64,000 nt of DNA from NCBI RefSeq assembly GCF_021018895.1, contig NC_079386.1, positions 16,032,552 to 16,096,551 on the forward strand. The letters are read 5' to 3'. The position numbers and the translations under genes were made by a program. This stretch comes from Seriola aureovittata (taxonomy: Eukaryota > Chordata > Actinopteri > Carangiformes > Carangidae). The notes beneath the pieces are model-generated. The model was not told the DNA's origin and did no database searches. It saw only the letters and a list, made by a program, of their open reading frames with translations. Shown here one piece after another: positions 1-13,900 of this stretch (positions are counted from its first letter, which is position 1; each line of letters starts with the position of its first letter).

Positions 1-1919
1 TATTTCACAGATTAAGTTTTGAGTGTTATAGTTTCTGGCTTTCACAGAGAGCGGTTCCTCTTCTCCAATATTAACCGGATCGACTGCGTCTGTTGACGGA
101 AATATCACTTCCTAAATTGAGTTTTGCAACGTTCCTCAGACTTGATATATTGTTTTCCTCAACGGCTTCGTGCAGGGATTTCACCACACAACGCACTGCG
201 CGCATAAATCAAAACCACATTTCAGTCTGATGGCTTGAACGGGTCGCGAGGCCCCGGACCCTCAGATCTGGAGTGTGTTTGTCTGGATCTCGTTGACCTG
301 TGGTGGCTGCATCTCTCCATCAAACACGATGCCTTTACTCCCTCGCTCTTTCACTCCGGCTCAGATGTTTTTCCTGTTTTCTTCTTATTGCGTCTCTGTT
401 ATCCTGCTTCACTCTGTTCTTATTCCCTGTTAACTGCTGTGTATATACTGGTCCCAGTCTACCTGTCTACTCCAGTGCTGGTTCATGTGTGTGTGCGCCT
501 CTGGACTCATGGAAGACAGTATGGCTGCATTTGAACCCTCCAGGCTTTTTGTGTGCGACTGCAGGGAAAAAAAAAAAAATCCTAAAATTAACTCTGACTT
601 TAAAGATTTTGAGATTAACCCAGAATAATCTCCATGGGGAAGCTGGATCACTGCACACAGAAAAAGGGGGTCACATTATACATGGCTCCGCTCCGACAGA
701 GTCTCAGGAACTTCATTAACTGGAGCTCAGCCTGTCTAAGCATTTCTACTTTTTCCAGATAAATACATCCACTCAAAACAAAACACAAAACCATCTCTTT
801 CAGATCACAGAGAAGAAAAACACAATCTCCAGCTCGCCACTGGGGAATATCTAAAAAAGTTTCATCCACTAACAATAACTCAGTAATATTATAAGTATTC
901 TTTTCTTCAGTTGCACCCAGTTTAACAGGGGCGACACAAATAATTCAATACACATGCACAAAGGCTGAGATATCCTTGCTTATGTTTGCAAGTATGGATC
1001 AAGCTCCAAAAACACCAGATTACACATTTCGCTTTCATGCATCTCCACTGTCGTTCCGCTGTCGAGCTGATACAACCCTGATGACATGTTTTTAAGATCA
1101 TTTTCTCAGACTTGACAAGGCTGCACTTTGTTATACGCTGAGTAAACTGCTTACGTAATAAATGCGTGGAGTCCCCCCCCCCCCCTTTTTGAAAAGGAAG
1201 GTTAGACGAGACATTCATTGTGCAGAAATCTCAGGGACAACAGACAAAAGTGAGTGTGGCACAAAAGGGGAAAGTAATAAAGACGTAGGCAAAATGATGA
1301 GAACTAAAAACTGAATAAAAGGGAAAAAACCTGGAGTGAATTGTTAGTTTTTAAAGGTTAAAATGTTTAAAAAGAAAAAGAAATTCACACGTAGCAAAGT
1401 CGATTTAATGTTGTATATAAAAGAAAATGTCGTGACACCAGAGGGGGAATAAAAAGGTTTGAGCTTGTTCTTATTAAACTTAAACTTGACATTCATTAAA
1501 CTGTAAGAACACAGAATCATTTGACCCTCTGATCCTCTGATTGGACATTTACGAAGAGCATTCAGCCGCTTTGTGCCATCGAGAGTTATTGACCGTGTGA
1601 TTACGACTCCTCGCTTCTGCACAATGGATGGATATATGTTGTAGCTTAAAGCACAAGGTCTCGTTAAAAGCAGGGACAGAGTTGAGCGGTTGTGAGTCAC
1701 TGTTAGTAATTGAATTTTTTTGGTTCCTTTTTAACTTGATGGTTGGTTGATAATGTTCACTGATTACAGCCACTGCAGATTTCCATCTTGTCTTTTAAGC
1801 TTTTGGTTTTTTGGTTAAATCCTCGGAGGGAGCAGAAATTTTGTTCCTCCATTTACCTTTCTTGATCTTTACATTCTTTCCTCGTTAACCCGTCATCCTC
1901 CGCTCTCGCTCCTCCACAG
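1..1919. other. Probable intron upstream of exon A; no coding seen
   Basis: I see no exon with family similarity here. The long open frame at about 235-534 shows no protein-like motif. The stretch is probably the 3' part of a large intron of the arhgap6-like gene. Confidence 0.5.
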
Positions 1920-2076
1920 GGGGACCACACGTGGGCGACCATGTTGGGACAGAGCGTGCGGCTGCAGCCGGTGCCCATCCAGAGCCTGTCGGAGCTGGAG
2001 CGAGCCAGGTTACAGGAAGTGGCCTTGTACCACCTGGAGGAGCGGGACCTGGACGTCAAGATCAGCATCCCCAGAG
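1920..2076 (+). CDS. arhgap6: arhgap6-like exon A (first visible)
   Basis: This exon follows a pyrimidine-rich acceptor ending CTCCACAG at 1919 and ends at donor GTACGA (phase 1). It encodes the conserved pre-GAP segment [18 protein letters not shown]. The frame stays open to the acceptor, so it is an internal exon. Confidence 0.8.
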
Positions 2077-3697
2077 GTACGAGAGAGGCTAAAGCCTGGA
2101 GTCAATTAACTTAGCTTAGCATAAAGACTGAATACAGCTAGCCCGGCTCTGTCCCTAGTTAGAAAATACACCTACCAGAACTATTAAAGGTCACTGTGTT
2201 TCCAGTATCTAAGTTGTTCAATCTCTATAAGCAGAAATGTAGAAATATCCAGCTACTAGCGGTAGCTTCATATTTAGCTTAGACATGAGAGGGGCTTTGA
2301 GCTTCCCATATATTTCACTTGTAAGACGCTTTCAATAAAAGTGTCTCACAAACCAGAGAAATGTAAATAGATTTAATAAGGGAGGGGTAAGTGTTCCTAA
2401 AATGATTTCCAAAGTTTCATGGTATTTAGGATTTGGCTGCCAAAGAGCAACTTTTCCCTAAACAGGAAATTCCCAACTTCATATTAGTCTTTGGTCAAAA
2501 TGTTCATGTTTGGTAATTCTCAGTCTTTTTGTGTTTATCGTTTGAGATCTTTCACATCTTGGCTGATTCAAGATTTTCACAGTTTATTAAAATGAATTTT
2601 ATTCTCAAAACCTTTTTGCAAGGTTCAAAAAGTACACAGTCTGCAGATAATGGGTTAAAACATTGAAACACACTCGTATGTGCAACAAAGGCCTGGAGTC
2701 AGGACCCCATGATAATACCGCATGCTTCTTGATCAATGGGACTATCGACGGTTTATCTTGATCGTGAAGCGAGCTGATGGTGACATGGTCAACCTGGCGC
2801 CAGTTAAAGGAAGATTTGCCTGGGTGAACCCACTCCCTCAGAGACTTAGGTTGAACTGCCCTTGAGGGCGAGGTCAACCCTCCAGCAGTTGGGAGGGAGC
2901 CATAACAGTCCGTCAGTGAATCTGAGGAATGATGCTGCGCTGTCTTTGGTCAAAGAAAAACATTTAGTACAAGTGTAAACTGTCCAAGCTGTCGGTTATG
3001 ATAAGGAAAGGATGCTGTATGACTTGTTTAGTCACACACATGCCTCACTCGATATCTTAAATACTACTGAAAGGATTCTGAGTGGAGTTCGGTATTGACC
3101 ATTTTTCATCTCCCCCCCCCAAAAGATATGGGGCTAGTTGTTCAGATAAAATCCAGATAAAACTATTATGAAAGAATATTTTGCAGCTGAGCTCAAATTA
3201 AGGTTATTTTAAGCCTCTTTAAACACAGTGTTTTTATTTTTCTGGTGTGGAAGAAGGCATTTCTCAAGCATTGAAGCTCTTTCATTAATCTCTGATAACA
3301 GCAGGAAATACCTCAACACTTTCCCCTCTGCTGCTGTTTACTTGCACAAGCCATTCCTCCTCTTGCCACTGGAACGGTTTATGTGCAGTCGTCTCATCCA
3401 TCTGAACTCTAAACTACTAAATCCAGCCAATAAAAGTGAGACCGTCTCACTAACAAACCGTAAATCTTTCAAACACCTCAAAAAAGACCGCAGACCGGGA
3501 GGTTTCCTCTCGTATTTACTGGGGCTGGAGGGAGCGGTGAGGTCACGCAGATTACAAGCTGATTTCAAGTAACAAACACAGCTGATTGGTGTGTGTGTGT
3601 GTGTGTGTGTGAATTATCTGTCAGTAGTTCTCCTGTGAGACCGTTTGGTATGTGAGCTACTTTTCTCAGACTCAGCTACTCTCTCCCAGACTCCTGT

Positions 3698-3729
<32 letters not shown>

Positions 3730-6700
3730 GTTCAAGCTCAATTATACCTCATCAGCAGTCAGGGATTTTAATTCCCTCAAGGTCAAAACTTGCAGAGCGG
3801 GAAACAACCACTTTACTTTCTGCAACTTTTCTCGAAGCCACGTGCTCCAAAGGGCAGTTTCCAGGTGCTCTGAAGTTTTCCTCTCAATAAAACTTTTTTG
3901 CACACTTTCAATGAAGAAGAAGAAGAAAAAAAATTGAATCACACAAAAGTCTGCATGCTTGGCTGAGGTAGAAATATCAGTGATTGATTAAAAGCAAAAT
4001 GAGCTCAACTCATGATATTCACATGTCTGTAGTGGATGGAAATGCACATTTTTCTTTCGCTGATTTTCTGGATATTCGCTCTACTTGACTCTTTGTTTTG
4101 TATCTTTATCTGCCGAATGCATTTCCTTCCTCGGAAAACACTTGAAATCTTGGAAGTGGCTTTTGTTTTTTTTTTTTCTTACATCAATGTTTACTTGTGA
4201 GCAAGCTTCTTCTTCCCTTGGTGTGAAAACCATCGGCAGGAAGATGAGCCGTGTGAAAACACTGCACTCACAGGTTATATTGAATATGTCCATTTTCCAT
4301 GGTGATTGATTATGATTATTATCATTTTTTGTGCTCATGTTTTATGGGATGTGCACATCTACAACACATCTGGGTTTAAGCTAAAGGGAAGTTTGAAGTT
4401 TTCCATGCATTTTGCCATGAAAGAAAGCTAATTCATACCCAAGTTATTTTTAGTCATTAGTTCATTTGAACCGTTAGTCAGTCCAAAACTACATATGAGA
4501 AACTCTCAGTTTTACCCCTGTAACAAAGGCATGATGATGTGTTTTCATTCAGACCAACATGCATCCTGTGAGACTCCCGCTCCTCCCTACTCTCCTCACT
4601 TTCTGGAAACCTTTTGCCCTACATGCATGCTCTTCTCTGTTCTCCCATCTCCCATCAGACCAGGGTTCAATTAAACAGTAAAATTCATGGGAAAGTGAGT
4701 AAATCACTTCCTGTTTACGGCTTTGTGACTCAACCTGTTCAGATGTTTTCAGGAGCCAGAATTTCATGGATTTCTAGAGTCCGGGAGAGCCAAACAGTTA
4801 GTCATGGTCTCTGCATCATATCTTATATAATGTTTGTTCTGAGTCATGCATTATCAAAATCATAGACTCAAACTTTTATATTCAAAATCTGGGATGTGTC
4901 GGATGCCATGTGTTTCCCCTAATAGAAAAAACACCTCACCTTGAAGTTGCGATTTGTAAGCACCAGCTGTATTGACCCAAAACATGGCTTCAGCCCACGT
5001 AAACCCAGTCAGAGAGGGAGGATGTGGAGCTTGAAGGAAAAACAAACACTCAAACCCTCCGTCTTTTCATTGGAGGTGAAGTTGTTAGGTGATGGAAAGA
5101 GGCAGATAACTGTGGGAGAGTTTAATTTATAACACAGAAAACTGCATTTTCTTCCCCAACAAGTGAATGAACTAACAATACCTCTGATGCTAATACACTA
5201 TGATACAAAGATTAGTGCAGTACATTAAGGGAATGTTGTATTTTACTGTGAAGGACAAAACCTAGTAGTACTGTATGTATTTATAAGCATGCATAACCTA
5301 GCTGACGGTGTATTTAAGCTCAGTCATAACCACATCTGCCTATTAGGTGCTATGTAGTTATAGACAGCAGCTTCACCAATTTGTTTATACTTATATAGGA
5401 ATACTTGCATTAATAGATTAAGTCTCTGTTAGTTAAATGGCACGACTATAAAAACATTGTTTCATAGATACATACAACTGCCTCGAAAACGGCAATCATA
5501 AGCATGAGTGTATAATAAGGCTAAATGGTTAGCATCTGCAAGGGGGGAGCTAATAGTCACTACAATTCAATTTAAAGAAATGTGTACCTACATTTTTCTC
5601 ACAGGAAAACAATTCACCTGTTATAAATAAACCAACCAGCTTCTTACAACCTTAGATTTGGCACCAACGGAAAGCTAGAGCTAGCAGTAAGCTAAAGCTA
5701 GAAGTAAGCTAACAGTAAGCTTAGGCTAGCTGGACTTTCTCTGCCGCTAACAAGCTTTAGCTAATCAATTAAAACAAGGTAACTGAAGTCTGTTTTTGCA
5801 CATGTTTTATATTCATTAATTTACTGTTTATCTAATAAGTTATGTTTAAAGTTTTAAGCTCGGAGCGTTGCAAACATAGCCTAAAATAGCTAAATGAATG
5901 TAGCTATTGTATATACTATAGTGATGTCTTTTTAGTTTTTTATTTAAAGAGTAGAGATAACAGAAAAGATGTTTATTTTCTTGTGTACAGTTGGATCATA
6001 ATTTAAATGTCTGGCATGCAGACTGTGTAAGTAAGTGTGGGAACCTTCTTTCTCAGTTTCTCCCCTGGGGTGAAATCTCCCCCGTCCACCCGGTCTGTCG
6101 CAGTCTCAGCATCACCTCCCGCCGCCCTCCCCTCCCTGTTTCGGGTTTCTGTTGCTTTGTCTCCACCGGGTTTCTTCTTCTCCACTTCTGTTTCTCTGAC
6201 TTTTCCCATCTTTCACTCTTTTGTTCCTCTTCATCTCCTCCTTTTTCTTCTTTCTCATTTCCCTCTTTTTCTCTCTTCCGTGCCATAAAACCGCCCTGGT
6301 TTGTTTGTACAAACTGGCTTGTTTATATGCCAGTCTTACCGTCATGTACATGCACGGCTCCATCATGTGTTGGCGTGTGAGGGAACCGTCTGTGTGCATG
6401 AGAGTGTGTGTGTTTCACTGGCAGGTTGCTGTGGATTCTTGGTGAAATGTGTCAGTTGTTATGAGACAGATTTGCTCTTATTTGGTTCGGTGCTGGGTTC
6501 GTTCTCATGCCCCATTCTCTGGATCTCTCTCTGCAGGGACCAGCTCGCTCTCTTCTTCCTCTGATCTTCTTTCTGTCTTAATATTTCTCTCACTTTATCC
6601 ATCTTCATCTCAGTCTTCCTCCTCTCCACTGGGTCCTTCTCCCTCCTTCGCTTTCTGCTTTCAAACTTCATTTTCGAGCCAAAATTTTCTTTAACCTCCC

Positions 6701-9700
6701 AGGACCTGGCGTCCACATATGTGGACCTCACATTTTGGGTTCTCTAGACCACAATACTAACTTTTTCTCAACAAGGGCCCGGTGACCACATATGAGGATA
6801 TTATACTGCCACTCAGTAATCGAAATTTAAAACTAATGTCCTCATATGTGGACATCATTTTTCTCAGGTCCAAATCAGCCTAAATAGCAAAGAGAAATTA
6901 AAAATGCACGCCATCCAAGAGTTCGGGTCTTAGGAGGTTAAATATTTTTGGAGCTACTAAGATGCGGGTTTTACCTCATTCATACCTCATTACCTCACTC
7001 TTTCTCTCTTTCCTTTTCTTTAAATCTTTACTTCTTCAGTTGTTAAACACCAATATGTTTTAATCCCTCAGACGTTTCCCGGAGAAGTTACATTTACAGC
7101 AGCTTGAAGAAGAAAAATAACCCTAGGGGTCGTTTGTGGACGCAGATTATGACCCATAATTACATTTTATTGTTAAGGGACGTCTGACACTCTAGTGGCA
7201 CCTTAACCGTAACCATGGCAACGAACATCCTCTATTTTTGCCCAAGCCATTGTTGCTGACACCTAACCAACCTATCAAAAGCTTTACCATGGGATTGTCA
7301 CATCATAAAAAGGTTAGCTTTTTATTTTCCCACTGTAGCTTTTAACAGTTTATCTGTGGGGTCATCTCTAATTCAGGAAATGCCCCGTATCCGAGGGCCG
7401 GGGCAAACGACCCTACAGTTTATAGTCGTTAGGGTTGGAGAACTATTTGGCTCAGGAATTCAATGATGCACCTGATTTTAAATAGAAGCAGCTGAGCACA
7501 TTGTGAAACGGCTTTAAAAAAGCCAGATGTGCTGGATTCAGGCGACTGGTCGCCATTTTTGTACAATTTGTTATCGGCCCCTGATGCAGTTATCTGAAAG
7601 TTTCTGCCAAGAACAAATAATGATGCAAAACTGCAGGAGAAATATCTGAGAGTCTTTTATACTTAGAAACTCCAGGTCTGCGTTCCCTCTCTGTGTTTGT
7701 CTGTCATCTCGGCTCTCTGTGAATGTGCATTATGTAATCATTCACTGAGTTCATATGTGTGTGTACATGTAAACACACACTCGGTCGGTAGGAGATCAGG
7801 CTCAGCTGGAGGTGGCGTGTGCGTGGTGGGAGGGGCCGAGCGCTTTGGAAATAAACTTTAATTTCCTGTAGTCATGGGAATTTGACCCCTTTATCCTGAC
7901 AGCTCACACACATTCACACACATTCACATGGGCACAAACACACTTTCTTCTCCTTTCCCTTGCTTTTTTAAAATTTTGCAAATTTTTAAGGAAGGAAAAG
8001 AGACAAATTTCCACCTTTTTAGCATCACAACTATTTCACAAGGCACATTGTGCAATGTTGGGAGCCCCGCTCGTTCCTTAATAGGGAAAAGACCCAAACT
8101 TGAATCAGTGATTTCTAAACAGCAGCTTTACAAACCCAAACAATGGATTCTTCTACGTAAGCCCAGTCAGAGGGGGAGGATGTAGAGCTAGTAAAAAAGA
8201 GTCGAAACAAAACACACACACTATAAACACAGTATAAACATAGACACACACACAATAGAGCTGCTGCAACAGATGCCCACTCATTCTTATTCGTCAACCA
8301 CCAGCACAGATTTGCTGTTGCTGCACTGAAATTATCTTCATGTGACTGAAGGGGCTTTAAGGAGGCACAACATGTCAGGAATGGATGTTTTCTCACAGTC
8401 CAAGTGAAATTAGATTGAATTTTTATAGCGCAGAATACAGGTCGTCTTTGTAAAACTACACGTCCTAAAAGGGATTTTTCCATCTGTTGGTGTCATGACA
8501 ACGTCCCGTGTCTCTGCGTTAGTTTTTTCCCACAGAGAAATTCTTTGCATGTAGTCGATGAAAGCATTGAATTTTACGCTTAATCACATGAAGCAGTAAC
8601 ATCATAACAGCCTGGGACATAAGAATGAAAGAGCCACCGGCACTGAGCTGCTGCTAATATTAGCTTTCTAGCTAATGCATCTCTCTCATGGACACTTTAG
8701 GGTATTCACTTAAAAACCAATGAGAACGAACATTTTGTGTTGAAATATAAAATTGAGCTTAATCCTAAACTGAATTGACAATGTTGAATTTATTCGAGGC
8801 TTCACTGCTGCCTGACGAGCTAACGATAGCTACTGTGAGCTAACGATAGCTAAGCTAAGCCTTCTGTGTATACACAGTTATCTTTATCCACAAATCTTTA
8901 TTTTTTCATTCAGTACTAATAAAGGTTAGTATTACATTTGGAAATCATTTCAGTGCAAGGGAAGAGATGATTTCAGATGTTTTAAAGGTTGATTTTTTTT
9001 TTTTCACCTTTAGTTCAAGGCCCTTAAATATTATATACTGTATATTTCTCTCCAGTCTTTTGTCATAAACCCATACACACACACACACATACACATACAC
9101 ATACACACCAAAGCCCTTTGTCTTTCATGTCTGGGACGGTACAGCCATTAAGCAAAGGGGCTATTCAAACAAACAGCGAGGTCTCGTCCATTGAAAGGCT
9201 CCATGCTATTCTTAGAACTGAGGAAGAGGTACAAGCACTCAGAAGCAAAAGATAATAACTGAAAGAGAGAGGAAAGAAAAGGTCGTAATGAAGGTTTGAA
9301 TTGGCTGTGTGAGTGTGTGAGTGTGTGTGAGTGAAAGAAGAGATGATTGAGTTTATTAAGTTAATTGAGAGCTGATAAAAGGACAAGAGATGAATGTTTC
9401 CTTCATGTATAGGCGAGTGTTTGTGCAGCGATCCTTCATCATCTTAACGAGCACTGCACATGGAAATACACATGAACGGTGTAAACACACTTACATAACT
9501 AAATAAATGAAAGACAGACATCAGAGAATGAATACAACAGTCTTCATTGTTCGGGCATTGTTTGTTGGTGATGCACATACTTGAGCATCACTAACAATTT
9601 TATTCATGGTGACTTTTTCTTTTTCTTTTTGTTTTTTTCTCACAGAAATACGCAAACGGAGAAAATCTCTGCGCAGGAAGTTTGACTCGTTTTCAAAGGA

Positions 9701-10851
9701 AAAGAAAGAGCGAGGTGAGTTCAACACGACTACACAAGACACATGGTCAGACACGACACAGTCTCCGGCTACATTTGGTCTCCTTTCATAATCTGTGTTG
9801 AATGTGTTTTTTCTTTTTTTTTTCCTATGACGCTCCTCCATGACCTGACACCCACAGACTCAGTGTTTGCTGCAGTAAATATGACCAAACACAAAAGCCC
9901 CTTGTCCTTATTGAAACGGCATCATCGCCACTGACGTCCAGCGGCTTTTACCGCTAATGGTCTCGCATACTTGAAATACTGTGTTTATAAAACATAAGAG
10001 GCTCAGGCCTGCAGACTGACTCACGCAGGGTTCACCCAGTCAAGCTTGTGTTTCATTGTTTCTGCTGCTTTCCTGCGCTGTTATAACATAAACTAAATAA
10101 TGAATGGGCACAAACCTCGTAGAGCTGTTCCACAGTCACGCTGTGTCAGCAGTACAGACGCCAACACAGCTCTTTCAGAAGGGCATGTTTATGTGCACAC
10201 CGCAACGTAAATAAAAGATTATTCATTACAATTACGTTGTTTAAAGTGATGTAATTTCTCTGTTTGCTCATGTTTTTTTAACCCAGCTATCGGATAAATA
10301 CAAACTCTGATTAAAGGAGCTATTTGTAAGTTTTGCTACTGCTACATAGCTAGCGTTAGCATTAACAGCTGTTTACTTACCAGTCTGGAAGAAACGCTAT
10401 GAGATCAGCGTCAAACTACGTACGTAAACACAACGATGGCTGAAGCTCTTGGCAAGACTTGTAAGTAGCTGTTGATGCTAACGGTGGCTATGTAGCAATA
10501 GCAAAACCTTACAAATGGCTCCTTTTTAAAAAGTAGTGTGGCTAATCTCTCTTTGACATGCTCTGTTGTATTTTCAATCTTTGATAACCAACCAAATAAA
10601 ATAGGCGACTGCCCCAAAGGTTTCAACATTTTGGGGGAAATAAAGGCACAATCATAACTAGAGCTGACGTGATTGGGTTTTAATTGTCACTCTTTCGCCC
10701 TCTCTCTTTATACTTCATCATAATTTACTTTCTCTACCTCCTTCTCCTTTTTTCTCTCTATCTGCACCATGTGACCCCAACCTCTCATAAAGAGATGTTC
10801 TCTATTCCCAGGTGATTATCACAGCAGGGCGAGATTCTAGCCAAAACACAC

Positions 10852-10913
<62 letters not shown>

Positions 10914-13900
10914 CCCAGGATGTCTGTGCAGGTCTGTAAATCCTGCCTCCAGCCTCTTACACACAGGGACTTAGCTGAAGCCAACCCTGCTAATCAAAAC
11001 ACAGAACATTGGGACCTGGCAGCGCTCCCGCTGGCTCTGCTCCCCCACTACTGAAGGCATGACTGTGCGGCCTTCAGGGGTCAGCAGGTAGCAGATTACA
11101 TGTAACTGGATTACATGGTGGTAACTGTCATCTCGCTGGAGTTGGTGTGGGAGAAGAAATTGTGTTTTTGTTGTTGTTGTTTGCCAATATGTTGGGCTGT
11201 GAGGAATAATGAGAAGAACCACAATGTTTGTTTTTTAGGTTTTCCAGCTTTGCCCTTGATTTGATAAAGCATTCCTGTGGTGCATAAGTCTGAGATCTCA
11301 GATCATCTGTGCCTGGGTTATAAATGGATGAAGGCAACAAATTTTCCTTTATAAAGATGCAAGAATCTCACAGCGACGTTTTAACTCGCTTTCAAAGCTC
11401 CTCAGACTGCGGCTTGTTGATCTGCTGTCTCTCCCCTTCGGCGCTCTCTTACTACGTCATAGAACAGACAGATGGTTCGTCCAATCACCTGCCAGGTATT
11501 TATTGGAAAGCGCCTTCCCTTTTCCAAACGGTTTCCAACTAAACCTTCCCTGATGGTTCTGTGTAACCAACCGTTTGGTGCATCAGGATATCATGACAAG
11601 GTTTTTAACAAATTTTAGTTCTTTAGTTGCTGCTTTTAAGTCTCAGATCTCCTTGCAGAAGCAGAGAATACACAATATTTGATGATCATGAATAATTTAC
11701 TTCCACATAAATGCTAATGCGGGAGGAGTCTGAGGGAGTCAAATGGCTGAAGGCAGCTGGTGGTGTCGCAGCTTGGACACAGAACCCAGTGTTGGTGTGT
11801 GCGGCTAAAGAGCGAGGGCCAAATCTTAATTTGGACGACCTGTGGTGTTAAGAGGTGAGGACCTGCTTAAAACAAACTAGGTCATGTGTTTGTACCTGTT
11901 TCAGACAAAAAGCCTGCCATCATCCTCCTCCTCCTCCTCCTCCTCCTCCTCCTCCTCCTGCGCCCCACTGATCTCTCACATTGTCTCGACATGATGCGTC
12001 GTACAAACCGTCTCTCTCGATCTGCTGCTTTGGCCTCTCTCTAGTGTTTTCTCAGACTTTATTCTCAGGAAACAAGGGTCAACTAGAAGTTATAAGCTTC
12101 CTATAATTTGCTCCTGTTTTTGTGTATGGACCAGGGGGGTTTACACAGAGGACAGTCTGTTAACTAAACACAAGGTTTGTAAATCTCCGGAGGACCAATA
12201 TTATCATCCAGCTGCTGGTGTGGTGACAGAAAAAAAATAGGAGCGAGTGCTGAACAGCATCTAAATATATCTCCTCCAGTCTTCCAGTAACAGACGCTCC
12301 CCTGAGAAGCATTAAAGAGGAATAGCAGTGAGATTCCTGAACAATCAGGCATGAACCAGTCAAACACATGCAGCTGTGTTGCTGTCTGACTTATTTGCTT
12401 TACCTTCAACTGAGAACCAGGCAGCTTCTTGGACAGGATTTTATCCATATTCCCCAATGCTGCACAAACCTACAGAGTCCCAAATGTGACAAAAGGAATA
12501 ATAATAATAAGGAACAGCAATAAAAGATCATCAGATTAATAAGAATTATAACTGAATACATCAATAAATAATGCTAGCAAATATTTTGACCAAACCTTCC
12601 TCCTTTTTCTTTACATTTTATATCATCATTTATCTGTTAATGTCTAAATGTCTTATTAGCTGGGCTGCCGGCTCTGATAAGTGTTTTCCAGCAGTTCCAA
12701 GCTGCCACAGCCAGCCATTAAATCCTCAACTATTTACTTAAACAAGCACACACCTCGAGCGCAGGCGGCCAACACTGTCATCGTTGGCATTAAGGTGCCA
12801 GCAAACGTGGCTGTTCCTGCCAACAGACGTCAAGACTGAGGAATAAGCACGGGCTTACCGATCAAACTGGGCCATGAAGTGCAGTGCGTACGACATCGAT
12901 CAATGGAAAGAGCGCATTCTAGTTGGCGGGGGATGTTGTTTTTTTTGTATTTTAAATGTCCTGGGGTTACGCGGGGTGATGTGTTTGTTTTTGTTTTAGA
13001 GCAATGATTCATCGTTTTAATAAGCAGCGAGAAGGATAATTTAATGTTATTAAATCAAAATAAGGTTGAAAAATGGCAGCTGCTGATGAAGATGAGAGAT
13101 AAATGTTTGTATTGTTTCCATGTTACACCACACTGAAACGATTACAACACAAAACACAACCTCTAACCTCCTAGTTTCCGGTCTAGATTGGCATGCATCA
13201 TATGTATATACAAGCAGCCATATGTGGTCGGTGTGTACTGTACTAAAGGGATTGTTCCACGGGTTTCTACCACAGAACCCGGGTTCATATTTGGTTTCTT
13301 TGCCCCTCAAAACACTGCCTGACCTGGGGGAGGCGTTTTCCGAATTACAGGCAGAAACAAAATGTTGTATCTGTCATTTTATAAAGCAGAAATAACTTAC
13401 CGTAAAAGCAGCCAGCAGCTGCTTTGAGAACAACAACAACACTGTTTTAGTTTTTTTTTCATTAACTGACTAATTAACCTAATCTTTATAGCTCTTAAGA
13501 TGCAGCTGAAACGCAAGGAATGCACAGCTGGGATTTAAAGATCCTAATTTAACCCTAGTTCAGTTACTGTGGCTGCTTTAGTAGCTGGAGCTGTTTGGCA
13601 GAAAGGAGCATAACATAGTAAATGACCATTATAATGGTCGTCTGAGTCTTTTAGAGCAGGTTTCATAACCTGGATGAGCCATTGTGTTTTACAATACCTG
13701 CTTAGTAGCCAAAAGTGAATTGTGACTGGTTTTGTTTTCCTCGTTAGCTCTGTGACTCCCAGCAAACTTATACGTGTGGCTAACAAGCTAATGCTAGTTG
13801 GCAACCGGCCAATAAGGAGCTTATCCGTGAGCCTGGCACCTGGCGGAGGCCCACGTGGATGAGGGCAGGTCAGAGTCGATCAATCACAAATCAAGAAACT

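Larger units (their letters stand above)
2077..9645 (+). other. arhgap6-like intron, 7.6 kb
   Basis: This is non-coding. It holds a GCATAAAGACTG-type repeat copy (about 2110-2190), (CT)n near 3701-3725, two copies of a dispersed repeat (4941-5034 and 8098-8190), a piggyBac-like MITE (6695-6937) and a candidate inverted-repeat element (7124-7415). Confidence 0.7.

Noticed and set aside
235..534. 99-codon open frame near the window start
   Set aside because: It is hydrophobic low-complexity sequence with no motif, overlaps other open frames, and has no splice or family support.
1941..1943. ATG as translation start of the arhgap6-like gene
   Set aside because: The reading frame is open upstream to a strong splice acceptor at 1919, and the family has a long N-terminal region, so this is probably an internal methionine.
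5991..6380. 129-codon open frame rich in Phe, Ser and Leu
   Set aside because: It is produced by a T/C-rich pyrimidine stretch that is open in several frames at once, with no protein-like conservation pattern.
10802..11054. Open frames made of alternating His-Thr or Val-Cys
   Set aside because: They are translations of (AC)n/(GT)n microsatellites. The same holds near 18178, 19540, 21148, 48198 and 61966.
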